This document shows positions 22,268-34,724 of a DNA stretch of 64,000 nucleotides, in pieces (the first letter of the stretch is position 1; each line of letters starts with the position of its first letter). The notes under the pieces were generated by a model. That model saw only the letters and a program-made list of their open reading frames with translations. It did not search any database and was not told where the DNA came from. The stretch covers positions 41,289,211 to 41,353,210 of the forward strand of contig JANAVB010015600.1 of assembly GCA_029216955.1 (NCBI GenBank), read 5' to 3'. Source of the stretch: Iris pallida. Taxonomy: Eukaryota; Streptophyta; Magnoliopsida; Asparagales; Iridaceae. The translations under genes were made by a program, and so were the position numbers.

Positions 22268-23640
22268 GAATGTACTCGTTTGCTACTCTGAAAAGAGTAA
22301 TGTAATATCAGATGTCTGCACCGGAGTCACAATGTCCTAAACAGAGTAATATGGATCATGATGTGCAAAATACAAGAGAATTGAAAGATACAATACAATC
22401 TACATGATTTTTAGGTCACATAGGTCAAAGTCAAACCTTGGTCAATTACACTAGTCAACTAGGTCAATCCTAGTCCAGTCAAGTCTCACTAGGCCTAACC
22501 AAGCCTAGGCAATCAAACACACACCATCACAAGTCATAGAGAACACATATTAAATATATATATATATATGCTTACATTACATTCATATATTTGAACTTGC
22601 ATTCATTCAATCATAGGCATATTTACATAGATGTTTGCATTTCTACATTCATTCATGCATTCATTTCTTAACATATATGCATCACACTTGATTATTAGTT
22701 CATGCCATTTATGCATACATATATGTCTATCACATATGTTATCTAAACATGCATAATACATTCACCCATTCTATTCTTTATACATATGCATTATATGATT
22801 ACATGTCATTACCTACATTAATGCTTACCTATATATTACATTTCATATGTTATCCAAACATTGCATTTATAACTTGCATATATCCATGTATTCCCATTTG
22901 CATACATATATGCATATTGCATTCATATGTGCTTACCAACGTGCATGACATTACACATATATCATTCATTACATACACATGTTATATGTGTATAGGAAGA
23001 GGGAAAATGAAAGGAATAGGGGACTGAGTTCATATGTCCAAGTGGACTGAAACAGAGATTGTGATCTCAGATTTAATAGTGGTGCAAAACTCTGTGTGTG
23101 TATCCACATTCAGATTTGTGTAGTGTGTGTAAGGGTGTGTGTAGATGTGTGTGTTAACAGTGTACACAAAATCAGTGTCACTGTTCTCAGATTTCAGGTT
23201 GAAAATGTGTGTGTATACAATCATAGGCACTGTATAAAATCGATATTCACAGGTTGAAAATGTCTGTGTCGTGTCAGTGGGAGATAGGGTTAGGGTTAGG
23301 TATACCTGGACTGGGTCGGGTAGGGGTCGTCGGAGCGGAGCAGGGGACGAGGGGGTCGACGATGGAGGAGCGACGACGAGGTCACCAGGGGGGAGCGATC
23401 GCCGGAGACGAGAGGGAGGGAGGCAACGCCGGAGGGAGGGGGAGAGAAACGAGAGGGAGCGGTTGTCGGGGGGAGGCAACGTCGGAGGGAGGGGTCGTCG
23501 GGGGGAGGCCTCGCCGGAGGGGAGGAGCTCGTCGGGGGGAGCGGTCGCCGGAGACGAGAGGGGGAGGGGGAGAGAAACGAGAGCGCTCAGTGGGAGAATG
23601 AAAATTTGGAAAATAAAATAAAATCGATCGGATTCCCAGA
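22268..23640. other. Interior filler of the CACTA element
   Basis: 22450-22530 carries 'ctaggtcaa' type repeats also seen in the LTR at 60500-60600 and near 63500. 22550-22990 is an ATGCAT/CATATA-rich stretch. 23090-23280 has TGTGTG-rich sequence, and 23290-23620 a G/A-rich tract (ggaggga, cgtcggggggagg) that yields spurious open frames on both strands. No gene is supported. Confidence 0.6.
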
Positions 23641-23994
23641 ACCCTAAATGAAAGTTTTTAGCGACGTCTAAGTGAGACGTCGCTAGACGTTGCTGTTCAG
23701 TAATAGGATAGCGACGGACATGATTAAATATCGCTAAACGTCGCTGAATAAAATACATCAGCGACGTTTTACGACTACATAGCGACTTGTTCTTTCCAAA
23801 CTATAATTACAGTAGCTACTAGTCGCTAAACGTCGCTGATAGTGACGTTCAGCGACGTCATTTACATACGTCGCTAAATACACAAACAATAGCGACGTTT
23901 TTAACTGGCGTCGCTAATTTCGTCGCTAATTTGACATATTTTGGTAGTGTGAATACCAGCCGAACACCCCCCCTCCACCCCCCTAGACACTAAT

Positions 23995-24155
23995 CTTGCT
24001 CGGCGCCAGTTCCACTGGCGCCAACTTCTTTTTTTTTTTGGCGCCAATTGGCGCCAGACACTTTAAAAAAAATTTTGCTCGGCGTCCGTTGTACCAGCGC
24101 CAGTTTCGTTTCTTAATTCTTTTTTTAGGCGCCATTATCACTGGCGCCAGTTCCC
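23995..24155. repeat. Cluster of GGCGCC hairpins
   Basis: Three clean inverted repeats occur within 150 bp: ggcgccagt-tcc-actggcgcc (stem 9), the perfect palindrome ggcgccaattggcgcc, and ggcgcca-ttatcac-tggcgcc (stem 7). A fourth, decayed pair (ggcgtccg...ccagcgcc) lies between. They are separated by T-rich or A-rich runs. Without the CACTA element they would stand about 360-515 bp upstream of the PMD start codon. Confidence 0.8.
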
Positions 24156-24907
24156 TTTATATGTTATTTTTCAAAACTTTTCCTCTTTTACGCTAATACC
24201 TACAACTTCTTCCCTCCAGATGAAATTTTCTGTAGTTTTTAACCATTCTCAGAAATAAGTGCTAGTGTTCCAATTGTTTAATTCTTTTAATTATGTGATT
24301 CTTTTTTGGTTGGACATGTGAACTACATATAATCATTTGCCAGTGTGGTTGAGAAATTATTCAGTGGGAACCATTCACTGATAAACCTTGAGTCCTCTCC
24401 AATATTGTTACGATATATCATTTTTTTGTTGGGCTAAATGTCAATTTGATATTCTCAACAAATCATGTTTGACAACTTAATATCCTAAACTTTCACAGTA
24501 GTCAACTTAATACCAGTAACTGTTGAATATTTTCAACTTCATACTTTAAAAAAAAAATCACGAAAATATTCTTCCCCCTCCATTCTCTCCCACCTCTCTC
24601 GGCGATCCCCCATATCTATACGGCGGGGAGCGACGGCAGCAGCAGTGGGTGCGTGGGACAGACACGTGCCCGCGGGGAGGCAGCATGCACGGGGACGGCG
24701 CGCAGCATCGGACTATGCGGGGGCAGCGCACAGCAGCGGACGGGGACATGCAGCTCGCGAGCGCGGGAGGACGGTGCGCAGCATCGAGCTATGCACGAGC
24801 GAGGATGGGGAGCGTGCTCGGGGGGTGGCACGCACGGAGGCGAGATGGGAGGGGGTTGAACGGCAGGAGGAAGGGTGGGTAGGGGGGGTTGGGGGTAGGA
24901 GCTGGGG

Positions 24908-24945
<38 letters not shown>

Positions 24946-25162
24946 GGGGGGTATGAGCTGGATAAGAAAGAGGGGGAATATTTTGAAAAAAAAAAAATTC
25001 TCCAGCAAGTGCGGACTCAGTTAAATCGTATGTCTTCCCGTACACGATTTTTTTTTTTAAAAAAATAGATGAAGATATCAAATTAAAATTTATTTATTTA
25101 TTTTTTTTTTTTTTCAAAATCTTAAGTTTCCTTCTCCGCTGAGACCGTAAGGACAGAATTTG
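24156..25162. other. Intergenic DNA, possible small element at 24430-25090
   Basis: 24440-24460 (caatttgatattctcaac) and 25071-25085 (gaagatatcaaattaa) are inverted relative to each other and may be ends of a short transposon. Between them lie a GC-rich stretch (24600-24900), an (AG)n run at 24911-24943 and A/T homopolymers. Open frames here are compositional. No gene is recognised. Confidence 0.35.
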
Positions 25163-25848
25163 AGGACAAAGTGGAGATGCAAAATGTGCACATATATTCA
25201 TGGCAAGCAACCAAGCAAGAAGAAAAAACTTTGTCACCCATGTTTCAGGAAAAGTACACAAACTGAAATCAAACTGAAATAACTGCGTACACTTTGGCTC
25301 ATGGCAGAGCCATCCTCAGCAGGACACATCCATTCTCCAGCTGAGCCTATCAACATTGGGGATCCCTCTTCATTTCTTCAAGAATCCATGGTGGTTCCTA
25401 AATCTCTACCAAACATTAGTCAAGAAAGCTAGTTCCATGTACTCGTTCCTTTCTGGAACCATAGATTCCTATATTCACATTGGACGCTGCTACATTGTTC
25501 GCGGTTTGTGACCGCAGACCATGTGGTGGCATCCCATTGGCCTCCGATCCGAATTTCGAGGAATGGAATTCGGTAATAGCAGAAGGGTCAATAGTTGGCT
25601 GTTACGTGGGCCTGTGGTCACGTCTGTATTTACATATCATTTTTCATACATTATAGCAGATTACTCTTCGTTGCCAATGCTTACTCCCCACCACCTCCGG
25701 AGTTCTTGTGCCAATCAAACACCACATCCCCTAGCTCAGTCCTCAGGTCACCCCAGTGCAGGCTGTCATCGTCTTTTCTGCTGCCGCCGCTCAGCCTCAG
25801 CTCCACCAGGAGTATCGGCGGTGCCACCTCTGACACCTCCACGGACAG
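25163..25848 (-). pseudogene. CIPK C-terminal fragment with 3' UTR, partial duplicate
   Basis: This 686-bp block is a diverged direct copy of 34048-34724. Its minus-strand coding part (25848 down to TAA at 25681-25683) encodes about 55 residues including [16 protein letters not shown] and LGDVVFDWHKN, the end of a CBL-interacting protein kinase regulatory domain. In this copy the frame is intact, whereas the long copy has 1-bp losses in the same stretch. The break at 25848/25849 coincides with a TGTTAG sequence resembling an LTR start, so the missing 5' part was probably cut off by an insertion. Confidence 0.8.
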
Positions 25849-26638
<790 letters not shown>

Positions 26639-26704
26639 TTAGGCCTCGTTTGGTTACCGGAATTTGAGCTTGGGAAAGGAAAGTGATTCCTTTCCTATGT
26701 TTGG

Positions 26705-27498
26705 TGTTGGGAAAGAAGCGCGGAAACCTTTCCCCAAACCGGAGAGTACCTGCGAGAGGACCGAGCAAACAACGCACGAACCCAAACCAACCACACAAAT
26801 ACAATCACGCAGACACAGAGAATTTTTGACGTGGAAACCCTTGCGGGAAAAACCACGGGACGATCGGAGTCCAACCCTGAGAAGCCTCCACTAATGGAAT
26901 AGAAGAATTACACCCTCTACAAACTCCTCCCGATCCAAATCGGATCCCCACAACACTCAGAGACAAGAACAATGATCACAAGGCTACGAAGAACGAGAAC
27001 GACGAGTAGAGATTACCCGAAACACGATCTCCTTCGAAAACGACCTTCGATCCTCCGTCTTCTTCTCCGAAGTTGCAATGGCACTCTTGCCTCCTTCTCT
27101 CTCAAACTTGTGTTGTCCAATGCGATAATGCGATTATGAATTAGGGTTGAGAAAACTCAATATATCTCCCTAATCCCGCAACCAACCTGGACCGTTGGAT
27201 TAGATCCAATGATGAAAACTCATCCTGAAATCTGCTTCAGCCCCCCGACACACAGAGTTCGGCCAGAACTCTGTGTGGGGCAGCCAGCACCTACTGGCCA
27301 AACCCTGGAACGGCCAGACCGAGTTCGGCCCGAACTCGCCAGGGGACCGAGTTCGGCCCGAACTCGGGTGCTTCAAGCAGCTCCAGCAGCAACAGCAGCA
27401 GCAGCAGCAACTACACCCGAGCTTCTCCGACATCGGACGGCGCTCGTCGCACTCCGGGATCTTCTCCACATAGGTTGGGAACCCCACCCACTCCAACA
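26705..27498 (-). repeat. Copia-1 3' LTR (794 bp)
   Basis: It opens TGTTGG and closes CCAACA. It holds a row of three hairpins with GAGTTCGG/CCGAACTC cores (27250-27276, 27320-27338, 27347-27367) and a CAG-rich tract (27380-27410). Nearly identical to 31653-32451. Confidence 0.93.
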
Positions 27499-27515
27499 AA
27501 TCTCCCCCTTCACAA

Positions 27516-30500
27516 CTATGGGGAGGACGTCGTCATCCCGACGATCTGCCTGCAGTACTCAAACTTCCCCCTTGGTAAAATCTTCGTGAACATATCAGCT
27601 CCGTTGTCATCTGTATGCACCTTCTCAAGCTCCGCGTCCTTCTTCTCAACCACATCCCGTATCCAATGATACCGAGTCTCGATGTGCTTGGACCGGCTAT
27701 GAAACGTCTGATTCTTCACAAGATGGATAGCACTCTGACTGTCGCAAAGCAAAGTATACTGCTCTTGCTTCAGTCCCAATTTCTGCAACAGCTTCTTCAT
27801 CCACAACAGCTCCTTGCAAGCCTCCGTCGCCGCAATGTATTCCGCCTCCGTCGTCGACAAGGTAACACACTTCTGCAACCGCGACTGCCACGACACTGCT
27901 CCTCCCGCAAATATCATCACGTAGCCTGAAGTCGATCGCCTCGTGTCTACATCTCCAGCCATATCAGCGTCGGTATACCCAACCAGCTTCGGCTCGTCAC
28001 CACCAAAGGAAAGTCTCCAACCAGCAGTACCCTGAAGATATCGTAGAATCCACTTGATCGCACTCCAGTGTACCCTTCCAGGATTCGAAAGTTACCTGCT
28101 AACCGTACCAACTGCATGAGCAATATCTGGCCTCGTACACACCATAGCATACATCAGGCTTCCCACAGCTGAAGCATATGGAACCCGCTCCATATCTTCC
28201 TTTTCGTCCTCGGTAGATGGACACTGCTCCTCAGTGAACTTAAAGTGAGCCGCGAGGGGGGAACTCACTTTCTTCGACCCGTCCATCCCGAAACGCTGAA
28301 GTACCCGGTGAATGTACTTCTTTTGGGACAAGTGTAGCAGCTTGGACTCTCACTCTCTCGGCTGATCTCCATCCCAAGAATAGTCTTCGCTGCGCCCAAA
28401 TCCTTCATAGAGAAGGCCGCGCCCAGTTGGCGCTTCAACTCCGCTATCCTAGTGGCATTCCGACCCACTAATAGCATATCATCAACATAGAGCAATAAGA
28501 TGATAAAATCATCATCGGCAAAATACATCACAAATGTACAATGGTCCGACAACGTCCGTGCATAACCATGCTCCCCCATAAACGACTCGAACTTTCTGTA
28601 CCACTGCCTCGGAGCCTGCTTCAGACCATACAAGCTCTTCCTCAACCGGCAGACCAAATGTGACTTGCCCTTCTCACAGAATCCCTCCGGCTGCTCCATG
28701 TACAACTCCTCCTCAAGATCACCGTGGAGGAACGCCGTCTTCACGTCCATCTGCTCGACCTCCAAATCGAAACTGGCTGCTAATGCTAGCACCACCCGAA
28801 TAGACGAATGCTTGACGACAGGCGAAAAGATTTTATCATAATCCACGCCTTTCCGCTGACCGTAGCCCTTGACTACCAGCCTCGCTTTGTATCGAGGGCG
28901 AGTAGCATCATCCGTCTGCTTCACTCTGAACACCCATCGATTTTTCAAAGCCTTCTTGCCCTTTGGCAACCGCACCAGATCATAAGTAGAATTGGTGTGC
29001 AAGGAACTCATCTCCTCCTGCATAGCCACCATCCACTCCTGCCTGTGTTCGTCTTCCATAGCCTCTGCGAAACTTTCGGGCTCTCCCCCGTCAGTCAATA
29101 GCACATACTCATCCGGTGAGTATCTCGTAGATGGTCGACGATCCCTGTTGCTCCTTCTCAGTGGAGCCACTGGTGCTGGCTGTATACCGACAGCCTCCTC
29201 CCCTTCAGGAACTATCTCTCCGGCATGCTCATCCTCCTGAGGGACACCCTGACCACCATCAGCAGGCTGATGATCAAGGTTGGGAGCAACTCCATGTACC
29301 GGCTCCCCCATAACTGGATCCTCCGCGATGTCCTCTGGAAACTGCTCGAAGCGAAATGACTCTAACTCAGGCAATTCCTCAGCCTCAGAAGGCATCTCGG
29401 AGTCCTGAGTGTTGGTCATGGTCTGATCTTCGACGAACACCACGTCCCTGCTTCTGTAGAGCTTTCCTTCCACTGGGTCGTAGAGTCTATAGCCAAACTC
29501 ATCCCGACCGTAGCCGACAAAGATGCATCGCCTCGTCTTCGGCTCAAGTTTGGTCCTCTCGTCCTTCGGTACATGCACGAAGGCTTTACAACCAAACGCC
29601 CGCAGGTGATTGTATGACGGCTCTTTGCCGTACCATACTTTGTCAGGCACATCACCCTGCAAAGGAGCACTAGGAGACAAATTAATAATATAAGCAGCTG
29701 TGAGAAGAGCCTCACCCCAATAACTGCCCGGCAAGTTTGCTTCTGACAGCAAACACCGCACCCTCTCCATTAGTATCCTGTTCATGCGCTCCGCTACACC
29801 ATTGAGCTGAGGTGTCTTTGGCGGAGTCTTCTGGTGTCGTATCCCTTGCTCTCTGCAATATGCATCAAAGGGACCGATGTATTCGCCGCCATTGTCGGAC
29901 CGAACACACAACAACTTCTTGCCCGTCTCCCTTTCAACGGAGGCCTGAAACTCCTTGAAAGTAGGCAGCACCTGATCCTTGGTCTTTAAGGCATAGACCC
30001 AAACCTTCCTGGAACAGTCATCAATGAAAGTCACAAAGTAAGAAGCACCACCAAGAGATTTTACCTTCATAGGACCGCAGACATCCGAGTGAATCAACTC
30101 GAGCAACGCCGGCTTCCTCGAACTTGGGTGACTCTGGAAAGACACCCTACTTTGCTTCCCAGCCAAACAGTGCGTGCACTTCTCCAACTTTGTAGACTTG
30201 AGCCCCGGAATCACTTTCCTGTTCACCAAGTAGCTCATCCCCTTCTCGCTGATATGGCCGAGCCGCCTGTGCCACAACTCGGTAGACGCGTCACTGACTG
30301 CGTTCACCTCTTGTGCCCCCTCTGCGCTCCCCTCCATATAGTAGAGACCAGACTTCTTGCTTCCTCTGGCAATCACCATCGAACCTCTGGAAAGCTTCCA
30401 CTGACTATTCCCGAAGAGACTGAAGAATCCCTTGTCATCCAACCTTCCAACCGACACCAGGTTGAAACGGATATCAGGGACATGACGAACATCCTTGAGA

Positions 30501-31545
30501 ACAAGAACCACACCCGTCTTCGTTCTCAAATGCACATCTCCAATGGCAACCGCCTTCGACACATCTCCGTTCCCATCTTCAACACGCCACAGTCGCCTGT
30601 CGTGTAAGTGGCAAACAGTGCCCTATTGTGAGATACATGTGCTGAAGCCCCTGAGTCCACCAGCCAAGAATTGTCATCGCAGGCGAGGTTAGTAATGACC
30701 TCATCACCTACGACGATCACATCGCCTCCATGTACCGAGGCCGCCGCTGTAGTGTTCTCTTCTTGCTTCCCCTTGTCGCCCTTCTTCTCCTTCTTCCAAG
30801 CGAAACAATTCCGCTTGATATGGCCCTTCTTACCGCAATGATAACACTCTGAGTCATCGTACCGACCCTTGGACTTCCCCCTGCTCTTGTCTCTGCCACC
30901 ACCTGGACCCCTGCTTTTGCCCCTTCCGCGGCTCTCTGAAACAAGTGCCTCTGAGTGGTGGGATGTGGATGAAGTGCCCTGAGAACGTCTTCGCATCTCT
31001 TCATTCAACACCCCGCTCTTGGCAAACTCCAGACTGACCACGCCCTCTGGAGCAGAAGCGATCATAGATACTCGTACGGTCTCCTACGAGTCTGGCAAGG
31101 TACACAGCAGCCACAGTCCCTGAACTTCGTCGTCGAACTTGACTCCCATAGAAGATAGCTGGTCAACCACGCCCTGGAAATCACTCAAGTGATCCGTAAT
31201 AGACGCCCCATCCTTGTACCGCAGACCCATCATCGTTCGGATCAGGAACAACTTGTTTACCCCGGTCTTCTTCGCATACAAGGATTCCAGCTTATCCCAC
31301 AACGTCTTCGCGTGCTCAATATTGGCAACGTGGTTGTACACGTTCTCATCAACAAACTGCCGTATGTACCCACACACCTGTATGTGCTCGAACTTCCAGT
31401 CCTCCTCGGATTTATCACTGGGCCTCTCGGATGCAAACACAGGTAGATGCAGCTTCTTGACAAATAGCAAATCCTTCATCTTGCTCCGCCAATAATGATA
31501 GTTTGTGCCATTAAGGTTCACCATGCGCACTGGCTTCGCGTCCAT
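27516..31545 (-). pseudogene. Copia-1 gag-pol polyprotein, four lesions
   Basis: The minus-strand frame starts MDAKPVRMVNLNG at 31545. Order: gag (UBN2-like), zinc knuckle CYHCGKKGHIKRNC, protease WLVDSGASAHVS, GAG-pre-integrase (LWHRRLGHISEKG), integrase core (HSDVCGP, SDNGGEY, NGVAERMN), reverse transcriptase (VEQMDVKTAFLHG, LYVDDMLLVG) and RNase H (STSGYV, STTEAEYIAA) to 27516. This order (integrase before RT) defines Copia. Breaks, seen by comparison with Copia-3: TAG at 31084-31086 (Trp in the sister), 1-bp loss near 30571, 2-bp gain near 28352, TAA at 28092-28094 (Tyr in the sister). Intact length would be about 1,340 residues, normal for the family. Confidence 0.93.
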
Positions 31546-31652
31546 CTCTCCTCTCTGGTTCCTCTGTCAACTCCTGACACCCTTTGAACCCAAAGCTCTG
31601 ATACCACTCTGTTGGTATCAGCCAGAACAAAACCTATGCTTTGATACCACTC

Positions 31653-32451
31653 TGTTGGGAAAGAAGCACGGAAACCTTTCCCCAAACCGGAGAGTACCTG
31701 CGAGAGGACCGAGCAAACAACGCACGAACCCAAACCAACCACACAAATACAATCACGCACACACAGAGAATTTTTGACGTGGAAACCCTTGCGGGAAAAA
31801 CCACGGGACGATCGGAGTCCAACCCTGAGAAGCCTCCACTAATGGAATAGAAGAATTACACCCTCTACAAACTCCTCCCGATCCAAATCGGATCCCCACA
31901 ACACTCAGAGACAAAAACAATGATCACAAGGCTACGAAGAACGAGAACGACGAGTAGAGATTACCCGAAACACGATCTCCTTCGAAAACGACCTTCGATC
32001 CTCCGTCTTCTTCTCCGAAGTTGCAATGGCACTCTTGCCTCCTTCTCTGTCAAACTTGTGTTGTCCAATGCGATAATGCGATTATGAATTAGGGTTGAGA
32101 AAACTCAATATATCTCCCTAATCCCGCAACCAACCTGGACCGTTGGATTAGATCCAATGATGAAAACTCATCCTGAAATCCGCTTCAGCCCCCCGACACA
32201 CAGAGTTCGGCCAGAACTCTGTGTGGGGCAGCCAGCACCTACTGGCCAAACCCTGGAACGCCCAGACCGAGTTCGGCCCGAACTCGCCAGGGGACCGAGT
32301 TCGGCCCGAACTCGGGTCCCCTGCTTCCAGCAGCTCCAGCAGCAACAGCAGCAGCAGCAGCAACTACACCCGAGCTTCTCCGACATCGGATGGCGCTCGT
32401 CGCACTCCGGGATCTTCTCCACATAGGTTGGGAACCCCACCCACTCCAACA
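31653..32451 (-). repeat. Copia-1 5' LTR (799 bp)
   Basis: Near-identical to the 3' LTR, with small differences such as a few extra bases at 32316-32330. It is followed on the minus strand by the primer-binding site. A second primer-site-like copy (gctctgataccactc, 31595-31609) lies 40 bp further in. Confidence 0.93.
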
Positions 32452-32899
32452 TTTGGGAGCCAAAGGAAAGTTGTTGGAAAGGGAAAATGATTCCCAAGAG
32501 GTAGAAAAATAGGGGGGAAAGTGGTTCCTCCCATTTATCTAAGGAATCACTTTTCCTCCAACTTTTTCGCATTTATTACAAAAAATTTTGACCAAAATAT
32601 CCATGTTCATAATATTATTTACCATTTTTATCCATAATATCTTTTAGACAAAAATATTTCTAAGTAATAATTATTTTTATTAGCACGAGGATATTTTTGG
32701 AAAATTGACTTGATTTTGTTTCCTTTCTTTACAAACACCAAACACAATAATGGAAATTAAAGATATATTCCGGCTATAATCCCGATCTTTCCAAACACCG
32801 GAAAGGAAAGTTTATAGGAATTATAATTTCCTAAAGGAAAGGAAATACCAAGGAATCAGTTTTCTTTCCTTTCCATTCCGCGAACCAAACGAGGCCTTA

Positions 32900-34047
32900 G
32901 GGCAGTGCTACGTGCGCGACTTCCCCGGAGGCCGGGTAACATTTATATAATTAATTTTTTTTGCAAATTTTATGTGAAAATATTGAAGATATTCCAACAA
33001 TCTAAGAGTTAGCGTTTATCAAACCATTTAACATTCTGTTCTGTTAAGGAAAATTGATTTTATTTAACTGTAGCTTCTACTGTTAACTGTATTTCACAAA
33101 AGTGTTTTTGGTTTGCCAACAATTCACTTTGTTAACGTCTTCACAATATTGTGGGTGCTTCCGTTAGCAACTTTGTCTCCATTAACAATTGATTCCTGTG
33201 AAAACCTCTTACTGTTAACAATATTCGTTAATTACTCATATTACCATAGAATTGTCATTAGTCAAAAGGTTGCTTACCCAAATTTTATGGACCCGGACCC
33301 GGACCGGACCCATTAATTGACGGGACGGGACGGGTCCAAAAAATATTGGAACCGGAACGGGCTTGACCCGTTCGAAACGGGTCCGAACCGAACCGACCCA
33401 CGGGTCCAAACGGGTCCAAAAAATTTTAAAAAAAATTTAGAATTGTAAACATTTACAAATGTTCTATTATCTATAAGAATAAAACAAGTCTTATGTCTTC
33501 CTAAATTTCTAGAATTGTTTACAAAACAATAACTTGTCCTATTATCTATAAACTATAATAGCAAAAAAATTTAAAATTGATAAGAAAAAATACATACCTC
33601 TAGAAACGGATCGGTCCGGGGTCCCGTTTATTCTGAAAATAGGACCCGTCCCGTTAGTGTCACACGACCCGTCCCAGTCCGCCCCGTTTAAATTCCAAAT
33701 TTTAGGAACCGGCTTGTTTGGACATTTTACGGTTCGGGCCGGGTCGGAACCGCGGGTCTTGGAACCGTATGCCCACCCCTACCCAGGAGTTCTAGCTGCA
33801 CTTGGTTGTTTAGTTTCCTTTTTTTTTTGAAGTTGTAATAAAATAAATTGTAATAACTTAACACTCTTCTGCTTGTGTGTTTTGTTTCAGTTAGACATTG
33901 GTTCCAATTTTAATGTTTTAAATAAAATTTTATTTTCGCAATTTAGAATGTTATGCTGGTGTACTACTGATTGATACAGCTTACTGCTGCCGTCTCACAA
34001 TGGTACAGACTGGACATGATCCGACTGGACCCAGGAATCGGATCGTG
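32900..34047. other. Intergenic DNA with GGGTCC-rich element remnant
   Basis: 32900-33280 shows nothing coding; an LTR end may lie near 33000 (see 25849). 33283-33780 is rich in gacccg/cgggtc and ends accgtatgcccacccct, resembling the TGCCCACCCCT end of plant hAT non-autonomous elements; the left end is not recognisable and no target duplication was found. The rest is AT-rich. Confidence 0.35.
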
Positions 34048-34724
34048 ACAAAAGTGGAGATGCAAAATATGCAATATATTTATGTCAAGCAACCAAGCAA
34101 GAAGAAGAGAACTTTGTCACCCAGTTTCAGGAAAAGTACACAAACTGAAATCAAACTGAAATAACTGCGCACACTTTGGCTCATGGCAGAGCCATTCCCA
34201 GCAAGACATCCATTCTCCAGCTGAGTCTATCGACATTGGGGATCTCTCTTCATTTCTTCCAGAGTCCATGGTTGTTCCTAAATCTCTACCAAAAGTTAAG
34301 AAAACTAGTTCGATGCACTCGTTCCTTTCTGGAACCATAGATTCCTATATTTACATTGGACGCTGCTACATTGTCCACAGTTTATGACCACAAATCACAT
34401 GGCTGTCTTTCATTGGCCTTCGGTTCAAATTTTAAGAGGTGGGATTCGACAATAGTAGGAGGGCCAATAGTTGACTGTCACGTGGACCTGCGGTCACGTC
34501 CGTATTTATTACGTATCATTTTCCATACATATAGCATATTACTCTACGTTGCCAATGCTTACTCCCCACCACCTCCGGTGTTCTTGTGCCAATCAAACAC
34601 CACATCCCCTAGCTCAGCCCTCAGGTCACCCAGTGCAGGCTGTCGTCGTCCTTTCTGCTGCCACCGCTCAGCCTCAGCTCCACCAGGAGTATCGGCGGTG
34701 CCACTCCAACACCTCCACGGACAG
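34048..34724 (-). repeat. 3' part of the CIPK locus, direct duplicate of 25163-25848
   Basis: Colinear similarity covers 3' UTR (aagtggagatgcaaaat, ggttcctaaatctctacca) and the last coding segment. It is diverged by many scattered substitutions and small indels, so the duplication is old. Confidence 0.88.

Larger units (their letters stand above)
20178..23949 (-). mobile_element. Non-autonomous CACTA (En/Spm) transposon, 3.77 kb, complete ends
   Basis: The left end reads CACTACCAGAATAAGTCA and the right end, reverse-complemented, CACTACCAAAATATGTCA, after which both enter AGCGACG repeats. A 3-bp target duplication TGA flanks it exactly (20175-20177 and 23950-23952), as known for CACTA elements. 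Subterminal regions carry dense tagcgacgt motifs in both orientations (left to about 20690, right from about 23655). Inside is only a decayed TnpA-like gene on the minus strand; no TnpD-type transposase is present, so movement would need a trans-acting partner. Confidence 0.93.
26705..32451 (-). mobile_element. Copia-1: complete LTR retrotransposon, Tork/TNT1-like, minus strand
   Basis: LTRs lie at 26705-27498 and 31653-32451, each TGTTGGGAAAG...ACTCCAACA. A 5-bp target duplication TTTGG flanks it (26700-26704, 32452-32456). The primer-binding site next to the 5' LTR (31638-31652) is GTGGTATCAAAGC on the minus strand, fitting initiator-Met tRNA; the polypurine tract (gaagggggagatt, 27500-27515) abuts the 3' LTR. 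The two LTRs differ at only about ten places by eye, so insertion was recent. The coding region is broken (separate entry). Confidence 0.95.
26642..32896. mobile_element. Tourist-like (PIF/Harbinger) MITE, about 0.5 kb, split by Copia-1
   Basis: The ends are GGCCTCGTTTGGTT and its reverse complement, flanked by TTA on both sides (26639-26641 and 32897-32899), the typical 3-bp target of PIF/Harbinger elements. Copia-1 plus its 5-bp duplication occupies 26705-32456, so the original MITE was about 500 bp (26642-26704 joined to 32457-32896). The inner part is rich in ggaaag/ctttcc. It codes for nothing. Confidence 0.88.

Noticed and set aside
23286..23302. Two TTAGGG-like repeats (tagggttaggg)
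   Set aside because: Only two to three units; too short to be an interstitial telomere tract. The gctaggg run at 62471-62492 was rejected for the same reason.
23030..23758. Open frames of 115-242 codons around the G/A-rich tract inside the CACTA element
   Set aside because: Compositional; the Pro/Ser/Leu or Gly/Arg strings show no domain, and subterminal repeats overlap them.
28808..31495. Plus-strand open frames opposite Copia-1 gag-pol (and the same at 56335-58971 opposite Copia-3)
   Set aside because: Shadows of the real minus-strand coding frame, conserved between the copies only because the elements are related.
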